Source: Cyanobacteria bacterium UBA1186 (GTDB lineage Bacteria; Cyanobacteriota; Vampirovibrionia; Gastranaerophilales; Gastranaerophilaceae). Taken from it: 12,284 bases of DNA. Shown one piece after another: positions 1 through 6,076 of the stretch. Below the pieces are notes generated by a model that saw only the letters and a list, made by a program, of their open reading frames with translations, did no database searches and was not told where the DNA came from. The DNA is taken from positions 17,583 through 29,866 of the forward strand of contig DBYM01000012.1 of assembly GCA_002309875.1 (NCBI GenBank), in the 5' to 3' direction. The position numbers and the translations under genes were made by a program. Within the stretch, counting starts at the first letter, position 1. Every line of letters starts with the position of its first letter.

Positions 1-665
1 TCATTTACCCCTTCATTTACACCTGCGGTTTTGTTTTCTGTCTGTTTTGTTCTGTCTTCGGTGTAAGTCTGAGCGGAGGTATTCTGTTGGGTTTCGTTTT
101 GTTTTTCGTTGGCATAATCCCGTGCGGAATCGTTCTGACGGGTTTCATTCTGCCTGCTTGTTTCTTCACGTGTTTGAGTCTGAGAAGCCTGCTGTTCCTT
201 TGATGTATCGTTGTTTTGGATTAAGGTTTCTTTAACTGTTTCTTTTTCTTTTATGGTGTTGGTTTGCAGGTTTTGTTTGTCGGAAGTTCTGTCACTTTTG
301 TTTTGATCGTGTTCCGACTTTGTTTCTTCGGAGCCTGAATAGCCATATCTTTTATCCTGTTCGTGTTCCGCTTTTACTTCCTTTGAATCGGAAGTTTCTT
401 TTTTACGGCTTTGTTCTATTTCCGCGCGGGAATAGTATCCGTTCGGAGAAATTTCATTTTCGGGGCGGGTGGCATATTTTGTTTTGCCGGCGTTCTCTTT
501 TTGGGCTTCATTTTGCGGAATGACGTTAATTCCGACCGCATTAAGGTTTGCACCTTGTCCGCAGCCGTCCAAAGTTCCGGCATTCAGTGTCGGATTCATG
601 ATGTTTATTGTTATACCGGAATATGCAGGTATAGGCTGTGGTTGGCATTTTATTTGTTCAGACAT
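1..665 (-). CDS. Unrecognised low-complexity repeat protein, 5' part (runs off left edge)
   Basis: Reading the minus strand from an ATG at 665-663 gives 221 codons without a stop to the window edge, so the gene is partial at its 3' end. The first 60 or so residues are moderately ordered in composition, with prolines and glycines (PAYSGITINIMNPTLNAG), and cysteines at 7 and 35. From about residue 65 the chain is dominated by E, K, Q, N, T, S and D with almost no large hydrophobics, as in an intrinsically disordered region. Degenerate repeats are visible: KAEHEQDK (98-105) and KSEHDQNK (116-123), then two 17-residue units at 170-186 and 187-203 (RQNETRQNDSARDY and KQNETQQNTSAQTY). No signal peptide or membrane segment is seen. 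The start has only a weak purine-rich stretch (AAGGGTG) upstream. It is divergent from the flagellar operon, which may hint at a surface or motility link, but I do not recognise the family. The bases AGTATAA at 694-700 give TATACT on this strand, a possible -10. Confidence 0.72.
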   Translation of the reverse strand, partial: MSEQIKCQPQPIPAYSGITINIMNPTLNAGTLDGCGQGANLNAVGINVIPQNEAQKENAGKTKYATRPENEISPNGYYSRAEIEQSRKKETSDSKEVKAEHEQDKRYGYSGSEETKSEHDQNKSDRTSDKQNLQTNTIKEKETVKETLIQNNDTSKEQQASQTQTREETSRQNETRQNDSARDYANEKQNETQQNTSAQTYTEDRTKQTENKTAGVNEGVN

Positions 666-693
666 AGCACACCCTTGTTCACACTTATATATT

Positions 694-722
694 AGTATAA
701 AGCACCTAAAGCATGAAAATTG
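694..722 (-). promoter_or_regulatory. Possible promoter of the minus-strand repeat protein
   Basis: On the minus strand a TATACT (699 down to 694) lies about 29 bases upstream of the ATG at 665. The -35 region about 17 bp further upstream (CAATTT) matches the sigma70 consensus poorly, so only the -10 supports this call. Transcription would start near 687. Confidence 0.3.
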
Positions 723-840
723 CCTAATTCCCGCCTAAGTATTAAGTTTTGTTAAATATTTCATTCATGTGTATGATGGGCGTCATGCTTTCATGGGTTA
801 AAGTGGGTATGGTACTATTGTATGCTTGTATCTTACAGGC

Positions 841-850
841 AGGAGAGAGG
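841..850 (+). promoter_or_regulatory. Shine-Dalgarno site selecting the TTG start of fliJ
   Basis: AGGAGAGAGG ends eight bases before the TTG at 859. The next in-frame ATG (898) would remove the conserved FliJ N-terminus, so the TTG is preferred. Confidence 0.65.
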
Positions 851-858
851 TATAAAAA

Positions 859-1302
859 TTGAAGAAGTTCAGGTTCAGACTACAGGTCGTGCTTGAAATG
901 CGAGAGAACGAACTTGAACAACGCCAGATGGAAATGGCAAAAATACTTGCGTTTCTGAACAAGCAGGAGGAAGACCTAAAGAACATTAAGTTAGCACAAC
1001 AAAGAAATTCTGAGGAAACGGAAGAACTTTACAACATGGAATCCTTGGATATTCAGCAACTCGAGTCCCACAGAGCGTACGGTATTAAACTTACGGTTGA
1101 CGAGAATAATCAGATAATAGCGATAGCGAATACCAAGGCAATATTGGATAAGAAGAAGATTGAGGTCAGAGAGGCTCACAAAAAGGTAGAGGTACTGAAA
1201 AAACTTAAGGAAAAGCAGGAACAGGAATATTACAAAGCATTTTTAGATGCGGAAGTAAAAGAAATAGATGATATTACATCAGCAAGGTTTAACATAGAAT
1301 GA
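859..1302 (+). CDS. fliJ: FliJ, flagellar type III export chaperone/ATPase stalk protein
   Basis: Encodes 147 residues, the usual FliJ length. FliJ is a soluble coiled-coil protein that inserts into the FliI ATPase ring at the base of the flagellar export apparatus and helps deliver rod and hook subunits. The N-terminus (KKFRFRLQVVLEMRE) fits the family pattern of a short basic F-x-F-x-L-x-x-V-L segment leading into helix. The rest is almost all charged helix former with heptad-like spacing (for example residues 90-135), as expected for an antiparallel coiled coil. The start is TTG, supported by the Shine-Dalgarno run at 841-850. Its stop overlaps the fliK start in an ATGA. fliI, the usual upstream partner, is absent here: the gene leads this operon and its upstream neighbour points the other way. 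Sequence in this family is weakly conserved, so the operon context contributes to the call. Confidence 0.82.
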   Translation: MKKFRFRLQVVLEMRENELEQRQMEMAKILAFLNKQEEDLKNIKLAQQRNSEETEELYNMESLDIQQLESHRAYGIKLTVDENNQIIAIANTKAILDKKKIEVREAHKKVEVLKKLKEKQEQEYYKAFLDAEVKEIDDITSARFNIE

Positions 1303-2558
1303 CACAGGCAGCAGCAGTAAACAATTACAATATTTTAAACAAAGCGTTAATACCGGATACGGCGGTTGACAGAGTTGATGCCGCAGAATTTAATATGATT
1401 TTGGACGGTAAAATTACGGATAACAGCACTCAGGCTGACGCAAGCACAGACAATACAGTGGCTGCCGAAAAGGTTATGACCCTGGGTGATATAAAGAATG
1501 CGATTAAGGAAGGGAATTTGTCTGACAAACTTGCCGATTTTAGGGAGATACTTATTAAGGCAACAAATGAGGCAAACGTGGAAAATTCTTTAAATTTAAC
1601 ATTAGCGAGAGATGTAAATGAGATAATAGACCAGATTAAAGGTGCTGTCGAAGAGGCTTCCGAATTGACCGAAGCGCCGGCTACTGCGGAAGTGCAGGCT
1701 TCCGGGGAATCTGATGAGGAAACAACGACTGAAATTCCATTGGTATTTCAGCAGGTTTTAACTTTGTTTGACAAGTTAGCCGAGAATGCGCCTTTGATTA
1801 TTCAGGCGGTAAATAATCCTGTTGAAACTGTTTCAAGTCTTATAGAGAGCGGAGTTGTCGAGCAGGAAGTCATGGAAAGTATTTCGAAGGTTGTTGAGGA
1901 TAATACGGAGAGTGCTGAAAGTGACTTAAGCACAGATATAGAACTTGACAGAGATATGCTCAAGGAATTAAATGTAGAGTCAATATCCGCAGAAACGGAT
2001 ACGGAAAGCGAAGGATCTTTTACGCAGCAGCAATCACCCGAAGAATACGGTGTTAAGGTTATGTTAAACCAAAACATGGCAAAAGTTGATTTCAGCAATA
2101 TCCAATCTCAGACGGCTCAGGCAAAGCCTGTTGAAATTACGCCCGACAAACTCATTGAGCAGATAACAAAGCATATGGAAAATCTGCATAACGGTTCAAA
2201 GGTTAATATCGTACTGAATCCGCAGGCATTGGGCAAGGTGGATATTCAACTTATAAATACAAAAGAAGGTCTGTCCGCACAATTTACCGTGACTACAAAT
2301 GAGGCGAGAGAACTTATTATGAAAGGCCTTGACGGTCTGAAGGATACACTGCTTGCACACGGAGTTAATGTTGATAACATTTCGGTAAAGGTAAGCGAGG
2401 CGGAAAGGGAAAGTTATAATCCCGATTGGACAGAGCAGGAAGGCTCGAGAGGCGGAAATAAAGAAAACGGCCACCCGAACAGGGAAGAGAAGGAGAAAGG
2501 GCTTTTTGAAAAGACGATAGCAAAAAATTTAGAAGAAAAGAAGAATGGTAATGTATAA
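1299..2558 (+). CDS. fliK: FliK, flagellar hook-length control protein
   Basis: Encodes 419 residues. FliK is a secreted molecular ruler that measures the growing hook and switches export from hook to filament subunits. The C-terminal Flg_hook domain lies at about residues 290-367 and shows the hallmark L-x-P-x-x-L-G-x-V core (IVLNPQALGKVDIQL, with N307, P308, L311, G312), then an E-A-R-x-x-I segment and a closing G-V-N-V-x-x-I-x-V strand. Residues 1-290 are low in conservation signal and rich in E, D, T, S, N and A, as usual for the extended ruler part. The last 50 residues are very polar and basic/acidic (EKEKGLFEKTIAKN). Start ATG overlaps the fliJ stop by four bases (ATGA), which implies translational coupling. 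flgD follows after 25 bases. Family assignment is firm for the C-terminal domain; the N-terminal half is assigned by position and composition. Confidence 0.88.
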   Translation: MTQAAAVNNYNILNKALIPDTAVDRVDAAEFNMILDGKITDNSTQADASTDNTVAAEKVMTLGDIKNAIKEGNLSDKLADFREILIKATNEANVENSLNLTLARDVNEIIDQIKGAVEEASELTEAPATAEVQASGESDEETTTEIPLVFQQVLTLFDKLAENAPLIIQAVNNPVETVSSLIESGVVEQEVMESISKVVEDNTESAESDLSTDIELDRDMLKELNVESISAETDTESEGSFTQQQSPEEYGVKVMLNQNMAKVDFSNIQSQTAQAKPVEITPDKLIEQITKHMENLHNGSKVNIVLNPQALGKVDIQLINTKEGLSAQFTVTTNEARELIMKGLDGLKDTLLAHGVNVDNISVKVSEAERESYNPDWTEQEGSRGGNKENGHPNREEKEKGLFEKTIAKNLEEKKNGNV

Positions 2559-2583
2559 AAAATAAAGGATTGGAGAGAGGTTT

Positions 2584-3078
2584 ATGTCAGTAACAAGTGA
2601 AATAACAAATATGCAAAATCAATCTGCTGTTTATCAGATGAAGCAGGAAAAAACAAGAACAAGTAATGCCATGGATTCGGCAAATGACAGTAATATGTTT
2701 TTAAAACTGATGCTTCAGCAACTTCAAAATCAGGATCCGACAGAGCCGACAAGCAATACGGAATGGTTGTCACAGTTGGCTCAGTATTCATCATTAGAGC
2801 AGATGACTCAGATGAATGACGGCCTGAGCAAGTGCATGAACTACATGTCATCAATGTACAACGATATGGGCGTAAATTCCGAAATCACGCAGACACTTTC
2901 ACTTATAGGCAAAGAGATTACGCTTAAAGATCCTGACGATCCGGCAGGGACTAAGAGGATTACGGGAACTGTTTCGGAAGCAAGTTTTGAAGACGGAACG
3001 GGCAGAGTTAAAGTAGGCGATAAGTTCTATTCAATCGCAAATATTTTAACCGTAAGAGATACAACAAAAGAGATTTAA
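2584..3078 (+). CDS. flgD: FlgD, flagellar hook cap/assembly scaffold (short form)
   Basis: Encodes 164 residues. FlgD caps the growing hook and is needed for polymerisation of FlgE. The diagnostic N-terminal segment is complete: F-L-K-L-M-L-x-Q-L-Q-N-Q-D-P-T-E-P at residues 39-55, followed by A-Q-Y-S-S-L-E-Q at 66-73. Residues 108-160 (GKEITLKDP then a beta-rich stretch ending in ILTVRD) match the tudor-like part of FlgD. The immunoglobulin-like domain of the longer enterobacterial protein (about 230 residues) is missing, as in many short FlgD proteins of Gram-positive-type operons. A purine-rich Shine-Dalgarno run (GGAGAGAGG, 2572-2580) lies three bases before the ATG. It sits between fliK and flgE, the standard order for hook assembly genes. 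Confidence 0.93.
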   Translation: MSVTSEITNMQNQSAVYQMKQEKTRTSNAMDSANDSNMFLKLMLQQLQNQDPTEPTSNTEWLSQLAQYSSLEQMTQMNDGLSKCMNYMSSMYNDMGVNSEITQTLSLIGKEITLKDPDDPAGTKRITGTVSEASFEDGTGRVKVGDKFYSIANILTVRDTTKEI

Positions 3079-3115
3079 TCAGACTTAAATATTACCCTAA
3101 GGGGCAGGAGGAAAA

Positions 3116-4432
3116 ATGTCACAAGCATTACACACATCAAGTACCGGTATAAATGCCGGACAATCACAAATCAACGTTATCGCACATAACGTTGCAAACA
3201 TTAATACGACTGCTTTCAAAGCAGCGAATATGGTTTTTGAAGATTTATATTCGCACAATCTTTCATACGGAAGTGCCGCAACCAAAAACGGCGGAGGAAC
3301 GAACCCGAAGCAGATAGGTTTAGGTGTTAAAATTGGCGGTATCACCAGAAACTTCACTCCGGGAACTTTCATATCAACGGGACGTGATTTGGATTGTATG
3401 ATTTCTGGAACAGGATTTTTCGTAGTTCACGATGCTGACGGCGGGTCATATTTTACCCGTGACGGTGTATTTTCAATGGATTCAGCAGGTAACATCGTTA
3501 CTCAGCAGGGTATGAAGGTTATGGGTGCAAAATCCGTATATTCAAACTCAGGCTCGGATAAAAACGTAAAAGTTCCTAAGAATATGCTTCCTGTTGTTTC
3601 CGGCGACCCTGATTTAGGCAGCAAAACGCTTTCTCAGTTGAATAACGCAAGTATTACGGGCGGCGATATAAAGACAAAAATAAACGGTGTCGATGTTACA
3701 TTGACTATTGCGCAGCCTGACCCTGACAAAACCGTCGGTGACTTGACTGTTCAGGAAGTTGTTAATGCGTTTAATACTCAGGCAGGCTCGGCCGTATTCA
3801 GCATAGAAAACGGTGCAATTAAATATACGGGCGACGTTCAGTTTATATCAGCAGGTACAACAAGTAACTTTGTTGCACAGACAGGCTTGTCTTTACAAAA
3901 CCCGTCTTTTGAACTGAATAAGGTTGTTGATTTGCAGGACGTTGTTAACTATAACGACAAAAACGTAATTTCAATTAACAATGTTTCTGTTGACGAAAAC
4001 GGTATATTGATTGCGACATACAGCGACGGCTCGGTTCTTACGCAATATGTAGATGATGCTGAAACAATTCAGTGGAAATATACAACACCTGAAGGCATTG
4101 TTATCACGGGAAGTGATGTAACACCAACAGGCTCTTCAATTGCGGATTCAAATTTTGCACTTGAACTTGCTACGATGGTAAACCAGGAAGGTTTGGTTTC
4201 TGTCGGTAACAATATGTGGCAATGGGGCCCTGACGTAGGCGATATATACTACGGTATGGCCGGTGAGATGGCATTCGGGCCTATTGAATCAGGCGGTTAC
4301 GAAGGTTCAAACGTTGATATCGCATCTGAACTTACAAACATGATTACCGCACAGAGAATGATACAGATGAATTCCAGAGTATTCTCTGCGGCAAGCGAAG
4401 TAATGCAGGTGCTGTCATATTTGGGACAATAA
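3116..4432 (+). CDS. flgE: FlgE, flagellar hook protein
   Basis: Encodes 438 residues, within the size range of hook proteins and far longer than the rod proteins FlgF and FlgG (about 250-260). The N-terminal D0 helix has the flagellar rod/hook signature (I22-A-H-N-V-A-N-I-N-T-T-A-F-K35), with alanine at 33 where most relatives have glycine. The C-terminal D0 helix is also present: S-N-V-D-I-A-S-E-L-T-N-M-I-T-A-Q-R-M followed by N-S-R and ending V-M-Q-V-L-S-Y-L. Residues 100-380 are the variable surface-exposed middle domains, rich in N, D, G, T and V, with no cysteine-rich or enzymatic motif. The protein is exported without a cleaved signal by the flagellar type III system and forms the universal joint outside the cell. 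AGGAGG at 3106-3111 lies four bases before the ATG. It follows flgD after 37 bases; no clear terminator is seen after its stop. Confidence 0.93.
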   Translation: MSQALHTSSTGINAGQSQINVIAHNVANINTTAFKAANMVFEDLYSHNLSYGSAATKNGGGTNPKQIGLGVKIGGITRNFTPGTFISTGRDLDCMISGTGFFVVHDADGGSYFTRDGVFSMDSAGNIVTQQGMKVMGAKSVYSNSGSDKNVKVPKNMLPVVSGDPDLGSKTLSQLNNASITGGDIKTKINGVDVTLTIAQPDPDKTVGDLTVQEVVNAFNTQAGSAVFSIENGAIKYTGDVQFISAGTTSNFVAQTGLSLQNPSFELNKVVDLQDVVNYNDKNVISINNVSVDENGILIATYSDGSVLTQYVDDAETIQWKYTTPEGIVITGSDVTPTGSSIADSNFALELATMVNQEGLVSVGNNMWQWGPDVGDIYYGMAGEMAFGPIESGGYEGSNVDIASELTNMITAQRMIQMNSRVFSAASEVMQVLSYLGQ

Positions 4433-4465
4433 CCTGATTGAGTAAAGGGCATGACATAGGCATGC

Positions 4466-4496
4466 TAAGAGCATGAAAAATCATGTCAAGTTCTTA
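4466..4496. repeat. Interrupted inverted repeat CATGA-AAAA-TCATG
   Basis: CATGA (4472-4476) and TCATG (4481-4485) face each other across AAAA. Outer arms TAAGA (4466-4470) and TCTTA (4492-4496) can pair with unequal internal loops. It is the clearest palindromic pairing in the first CATG block, directly after flgE. Confidence 0.4.
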
Positions 4497-4538
4497 ACAA
4501 AACTCAAAAACTTTACAAAACTTAACATTTGTCACATG

Positions 4539-4569
4539 GTCGAAATCCATGTAAATCATGGGTTTCGGC
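4539..4569. repeat. Inverted repeat with 11-13 bp stem
   Basis: CGAAATCCATG (4541-4551) pairs with CATGGGTTTCG (4557-4567) over 11 positions with one G-T pair, around the loop TAAAT. Two more outer pairs are possible: G4539 with C4569 and a T-G pair at 4540/4568. Two of the CATG tetramers form the inner stem. No T-run follows, so it is not a standard terminator. Confidence 0.6.
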
Positions 4570-4608
4570 ATGATGACATGATACGGAAAAATCGTTACAT
4601 TTCGCGAT

Positions 4609-4641
4609 TTGTACAGGGCATGAAATGTATTATATAATACA
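4609..4641 (+). promoter_or_regulatory. yggS-sepF promoter with -10 inside a 16-bp perfect palindrome
   Basis: A consensus TATAAT lies at 4633-4638. The -35 candidate TTGTAC at 4609-4614, with an 18-bp spacer, matches only in TTG. The -10 is embedded in TGTATTATATAATACA (4626-4641), a perfect 16-bp palindrome, so a dimeric regulator could bind over it. The predicted start, near 4645, gives a very short leader ahead of the ATG at 4659. Confidence 0.55.
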
Positions 4642-4658
4642 AGAGAGGTCGAGAGAAA

Positions 4659-5408
4659 ATGTCGCATTTTGGCGAACAGGCTGACAATCACAATTCGACG
4701 GGGGCGTTAATTCCGTCAAACCGTTGGGGGACAGATGTTTCCATAGATGCAAAACTCGTAAAGAGAAACCTCTCGGACATCAAAGACAAAATTGCACCTT
4801 GTAAACCAAGAATAATAGGAGTCACTAAGTATTACGGGTTGAGTTCCGTAGTAAGCGGTTATGAAGCAGGACTCAGGGATTTTGGCGAATCCAGGGCGGT
4901 TGAGGCCGTAAAGAAGATTGAGGCTTTGCCGAACGAGATTCGGAAGAATTCCACGTTCCACTTCATAGGACACTTGCAGACCAATAAAGCAGAAAAGGTT
5001 GTTAAATATTTTGACATAATCCATTCTGTTGATTCTCTGAAAGTGGCGGCTGCAATTTCCGATGTTTCCTGCCGTTTGAATAAGAGAGAGAAAATTTTAC
5101 TGCAGGTCAACAATGCGGGTGAGGAACAAAAATTCGGTTACGGTATGGAGGGGTTGGTCAATGATTTTCCTGAAATACTTAAACTTAAGGGGGTTGAAGT
5201 TATCGGACTGATGAATATGGCGGCTTTCGGTGCTTCACGTGAGGTTTTGGAAAAGACTTTCAGAGAATTGCGTGAGTTTAGAGATGGGCTTGAACATAAG
5301 TTCGGGGCAAAACTTCCGGAGTTATCGATGGGAATGAGTGATGACTATGAGGTTGCGGTAAAAGAAGGCGCAACGATGATCAGAATCGGCAGAAAGTTAT
5401 TTACATAA
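4659..5408 (+). CDS. yggS: YggS/PipY family PLP-binding protein (COG0325) with N-terminal extension
   Basis: Encodes 249 residues. Members of this family bind pyridoxal 5'-phosphate on a TIM-barrel fold resembling alanine racemase, have no known catalytic activity, and maintain vitamin B6 and amino-acid balance in the cytosol. Visible motifs are V-T-K57 (the PLP lysine), F-G-E-S-R (75-79), H-F-I-G-H-L-Q-T-N-K (101-110), I-H-S-V-D-S (121-126), Q-V-N (149-151), G-L-M (183-185), L-S-M-G-M-S (222-227) and the phosphate-binding R-I-G (242-244). About 30 residues precede the first family helix, longer than the usual start. No alternative ATG, GTG or TTG exists in frame before residue 61, so the extension is almost certainly translated. 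sepF follows after 20 bases, the arrangement found in cyanobacteria, where this gene is called pipY; the pipX gene that often precedes it there is not present here. Confidence 0.93.
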   Translation: MSHFGEQADNHNSTGALIPSNRWGTDVSIDAKLVKRNLSDIKDKIAPCKPRIIGVTKYYGLSSVVSGYEAGLRDFGESRAVEAVKKIEALPNEIRKNSTFHFIGHLQTNKAEKVVKYFDIIHSVDSLKVAAAISDVSCRLNKREKILLQVNNAGEEQKFGYGMEGLVNDFPEILKLKGVEVIGLMNMAAFGASREVLEKTFRELREFRDGLEHKFGAKLPELSMGMSDDYEVAVKEGATMIRIGRKLFT

Positions 5409-5428
5409 AAAAATATATTGGAGGAGAA

Positions 5429-5944
5429 ATGGCATTATCAGAAGGATTGAAAGGGTTTGTTGACTTTTTTACAAAAAGTTTTAGCGACAGGAATGACGAC
5501 GGAGCATTCAGAGATTTAGAAGGAAACGGTATTGAGGATATCTATGGAGATACCGACGGAACGTTAGCATTTGATACTGATTACAGAACAAATGTAAAAC
5601 CTGAAAGAACATACGAAAGAGATTCTAAAGTGGTAAGCCATCCGAATACATATAAATCAGGCGAAGTAACTGTTATTGAGCCTCGTTCATTCAGCGAATC
5701 CGTACAGATTGTTAAGAAACTTCTTGACAGAAAGACTGTTGTATTACATCTTGATTTGCTTGACAAAGAACAATCTCAGAGAACAATCGATTTCGTTTGC
5801 GGTGCTGCTCACGCATTGAACGGTACGGCACAAAAAATCAGTGATATGGTATTCATTTTCACTCCGAGCACAGTTGCACTTTCCGTTGAAACCGGTGCAG
5901 CACAGAGCAAATTCGCAGAATCCGTATGGAGCAAACCTCTGTAA
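5429..5944 (+). CDS. sepF: SepF, cell division protein (Cdv2/YlmF)
   Basis: Encodes 171 residues, typical for SepF. SepF bundles FtsZ filaments and tethers the Z ring to the membrane in bacteria lacking FtsA, including cyanobacteria. The N-terminus (ALSEGLKGFVDFFTKSF) is an amphipathic helix of the kind that inserts in the membrane. Residues 20-75 are a polar acidic linker. The core domain at about 79-152 shows V-T-V-I-E-P-x-S-F, V-V-L-H-L-x-x-L-D, then R118-T-I-D-F-V-C-G125-A-A-H-A-L-N-G and V-F-I-F-T-P146, all matching the family. GGAGGAG at 5420-5426 is a strong ribosome-binding site, unusually close to the ATG. It is the second gene of the yggS-sepF unit, and the terminator at 6041-6065 closes the unit. 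Linkage of yggS and sepF is widespread in Gram-positive bacteria and cyanobacteria. Confidence 0.95.
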   Translation: MALSEGLKGFVDFFTKSFSDRNDDGAFRDLEGNGIEDIYGDTDGTLAFDTDYRTNVKPERTYERDSKVVSHPNTYKSGEVTVIEPRSFSESVQIVKKLLDRKTVVLHLDLLDKEQSQRTIDFVCGAAHALNGTAQKISDMVFIFTPSTVALSVETGAAQSKFAESVWSKPL

Positions 5945-6040
5945 GGGATTCCAAAACTTAAAGTGATAATAATGGGAGGGGTGCATACCCCGAAGAGAGA
6001 GAGATTTTATAATATATTGATTTGTGATAGTTGGATTTTC

Positions 6041-6065
6041 AGGGTGCTTCAGCACCCTTTTTATT
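6041..6065 (+). terminator. Rho-independent terminator after sepF
   Basis: AGGGTGC and GCACCCT pair around TTCA, followed by TTTTTATTT. It lies about 95 bases past the sepF stop; a smaller hairpin GGGGT-GCAT-ACCCC sits at 5978-5991 in between. Confidence 0.85.
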
Positions 6066-6076
6066 TGGGTATGACT

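Larger units (their letters stand above)
666..858. other. Divergent intergenic region with CATG tetramers
   Basis: This 193-bp region separates the minus-strand repeat gene from fliJ. It holds four CATG tetramers at 712, 766, 784 and 792. An AGCATGAAAA string at 710-719 recurs exactly at 4470-4479, beyond the far end of the flagellar operon. The facing copy at 784-797, read on the minus strand, is CCATGAAAGCATGAC. No convincing sigma70, sigma28 or sigma54 promoter for fliJ could be picked out. The region may carry shared control elements for the divergent genes. Confidence 0.4.
4433..4658. promoter_or_regulatory. CATG-rich structured intergenic region between flgE and yggS
   Basis: This non-coding stretch holds ten CATG tetramers, starting at 4450, 4461, 4472, 4482, 4535, 4548, 4557, 4569, 4577 and 4619. 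The first four are 11, 11 and 10 bp apart, and eight of the ten fall within about 2 bp of one 10.5-bp helical register. Three are in the longer string GGCATGA (4448, 4567, 4617). Between the two blocks lie three CAAAACT-like repeats (4498-4504, 4505-4512, 4516-4522) with A-tracts that could bend DNA. No coding potential or T-tract terminator is apparent. Function is unknown; an array of operator sites is the simplest reading. Confidence 0.5.

Noticed and set aside
47..738. Several plus-strand reading frames of 60-95 codons across the left edge
   Set aside because: They overlap a longer uninterrupted minus-strand frame with consistent composition and repeats, lack ribosome-binding sites, and translate to phenylalanine/arginine/cysteine-rich sequences typical of antisense shadows.
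796..830. Sigma28 or sigma54 flagellar promoter before fliJ
   Set aside because: TAAA at 799 is not followed by GCCGATAA at the right distance, and no GG-N10-GC pair with proper flanks was found.
2584..3078. Truncation of flgD, because the Ig-like domain is missing
   Set aside because: Short FlgD proteins without that domain are common, and the protein ends naturally before an intact flgE.
4433..4658. Riboswitch leader or CRISPR-like array in the flgE-yggS spacer
   Set aside because: The repeats are too short for CRISPR, and the structured part lies upstream of the predicted yggS transcription start, so it is not a leader of that gene.
4494..4691. Minus-strand frame of 65 codons in the CATG-rich spacer
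   Set aside because: It runs into the yggS start, has no plausible protein features, and most of it is explained by the palindromic non-coding region.
6008..6013. TATAAT upstream of the sepF terminator, suggesting a very short RNA
   Set aside because: No -35 or extended -10 accompanies it and any transcript would be under 50 bases before the terminator.
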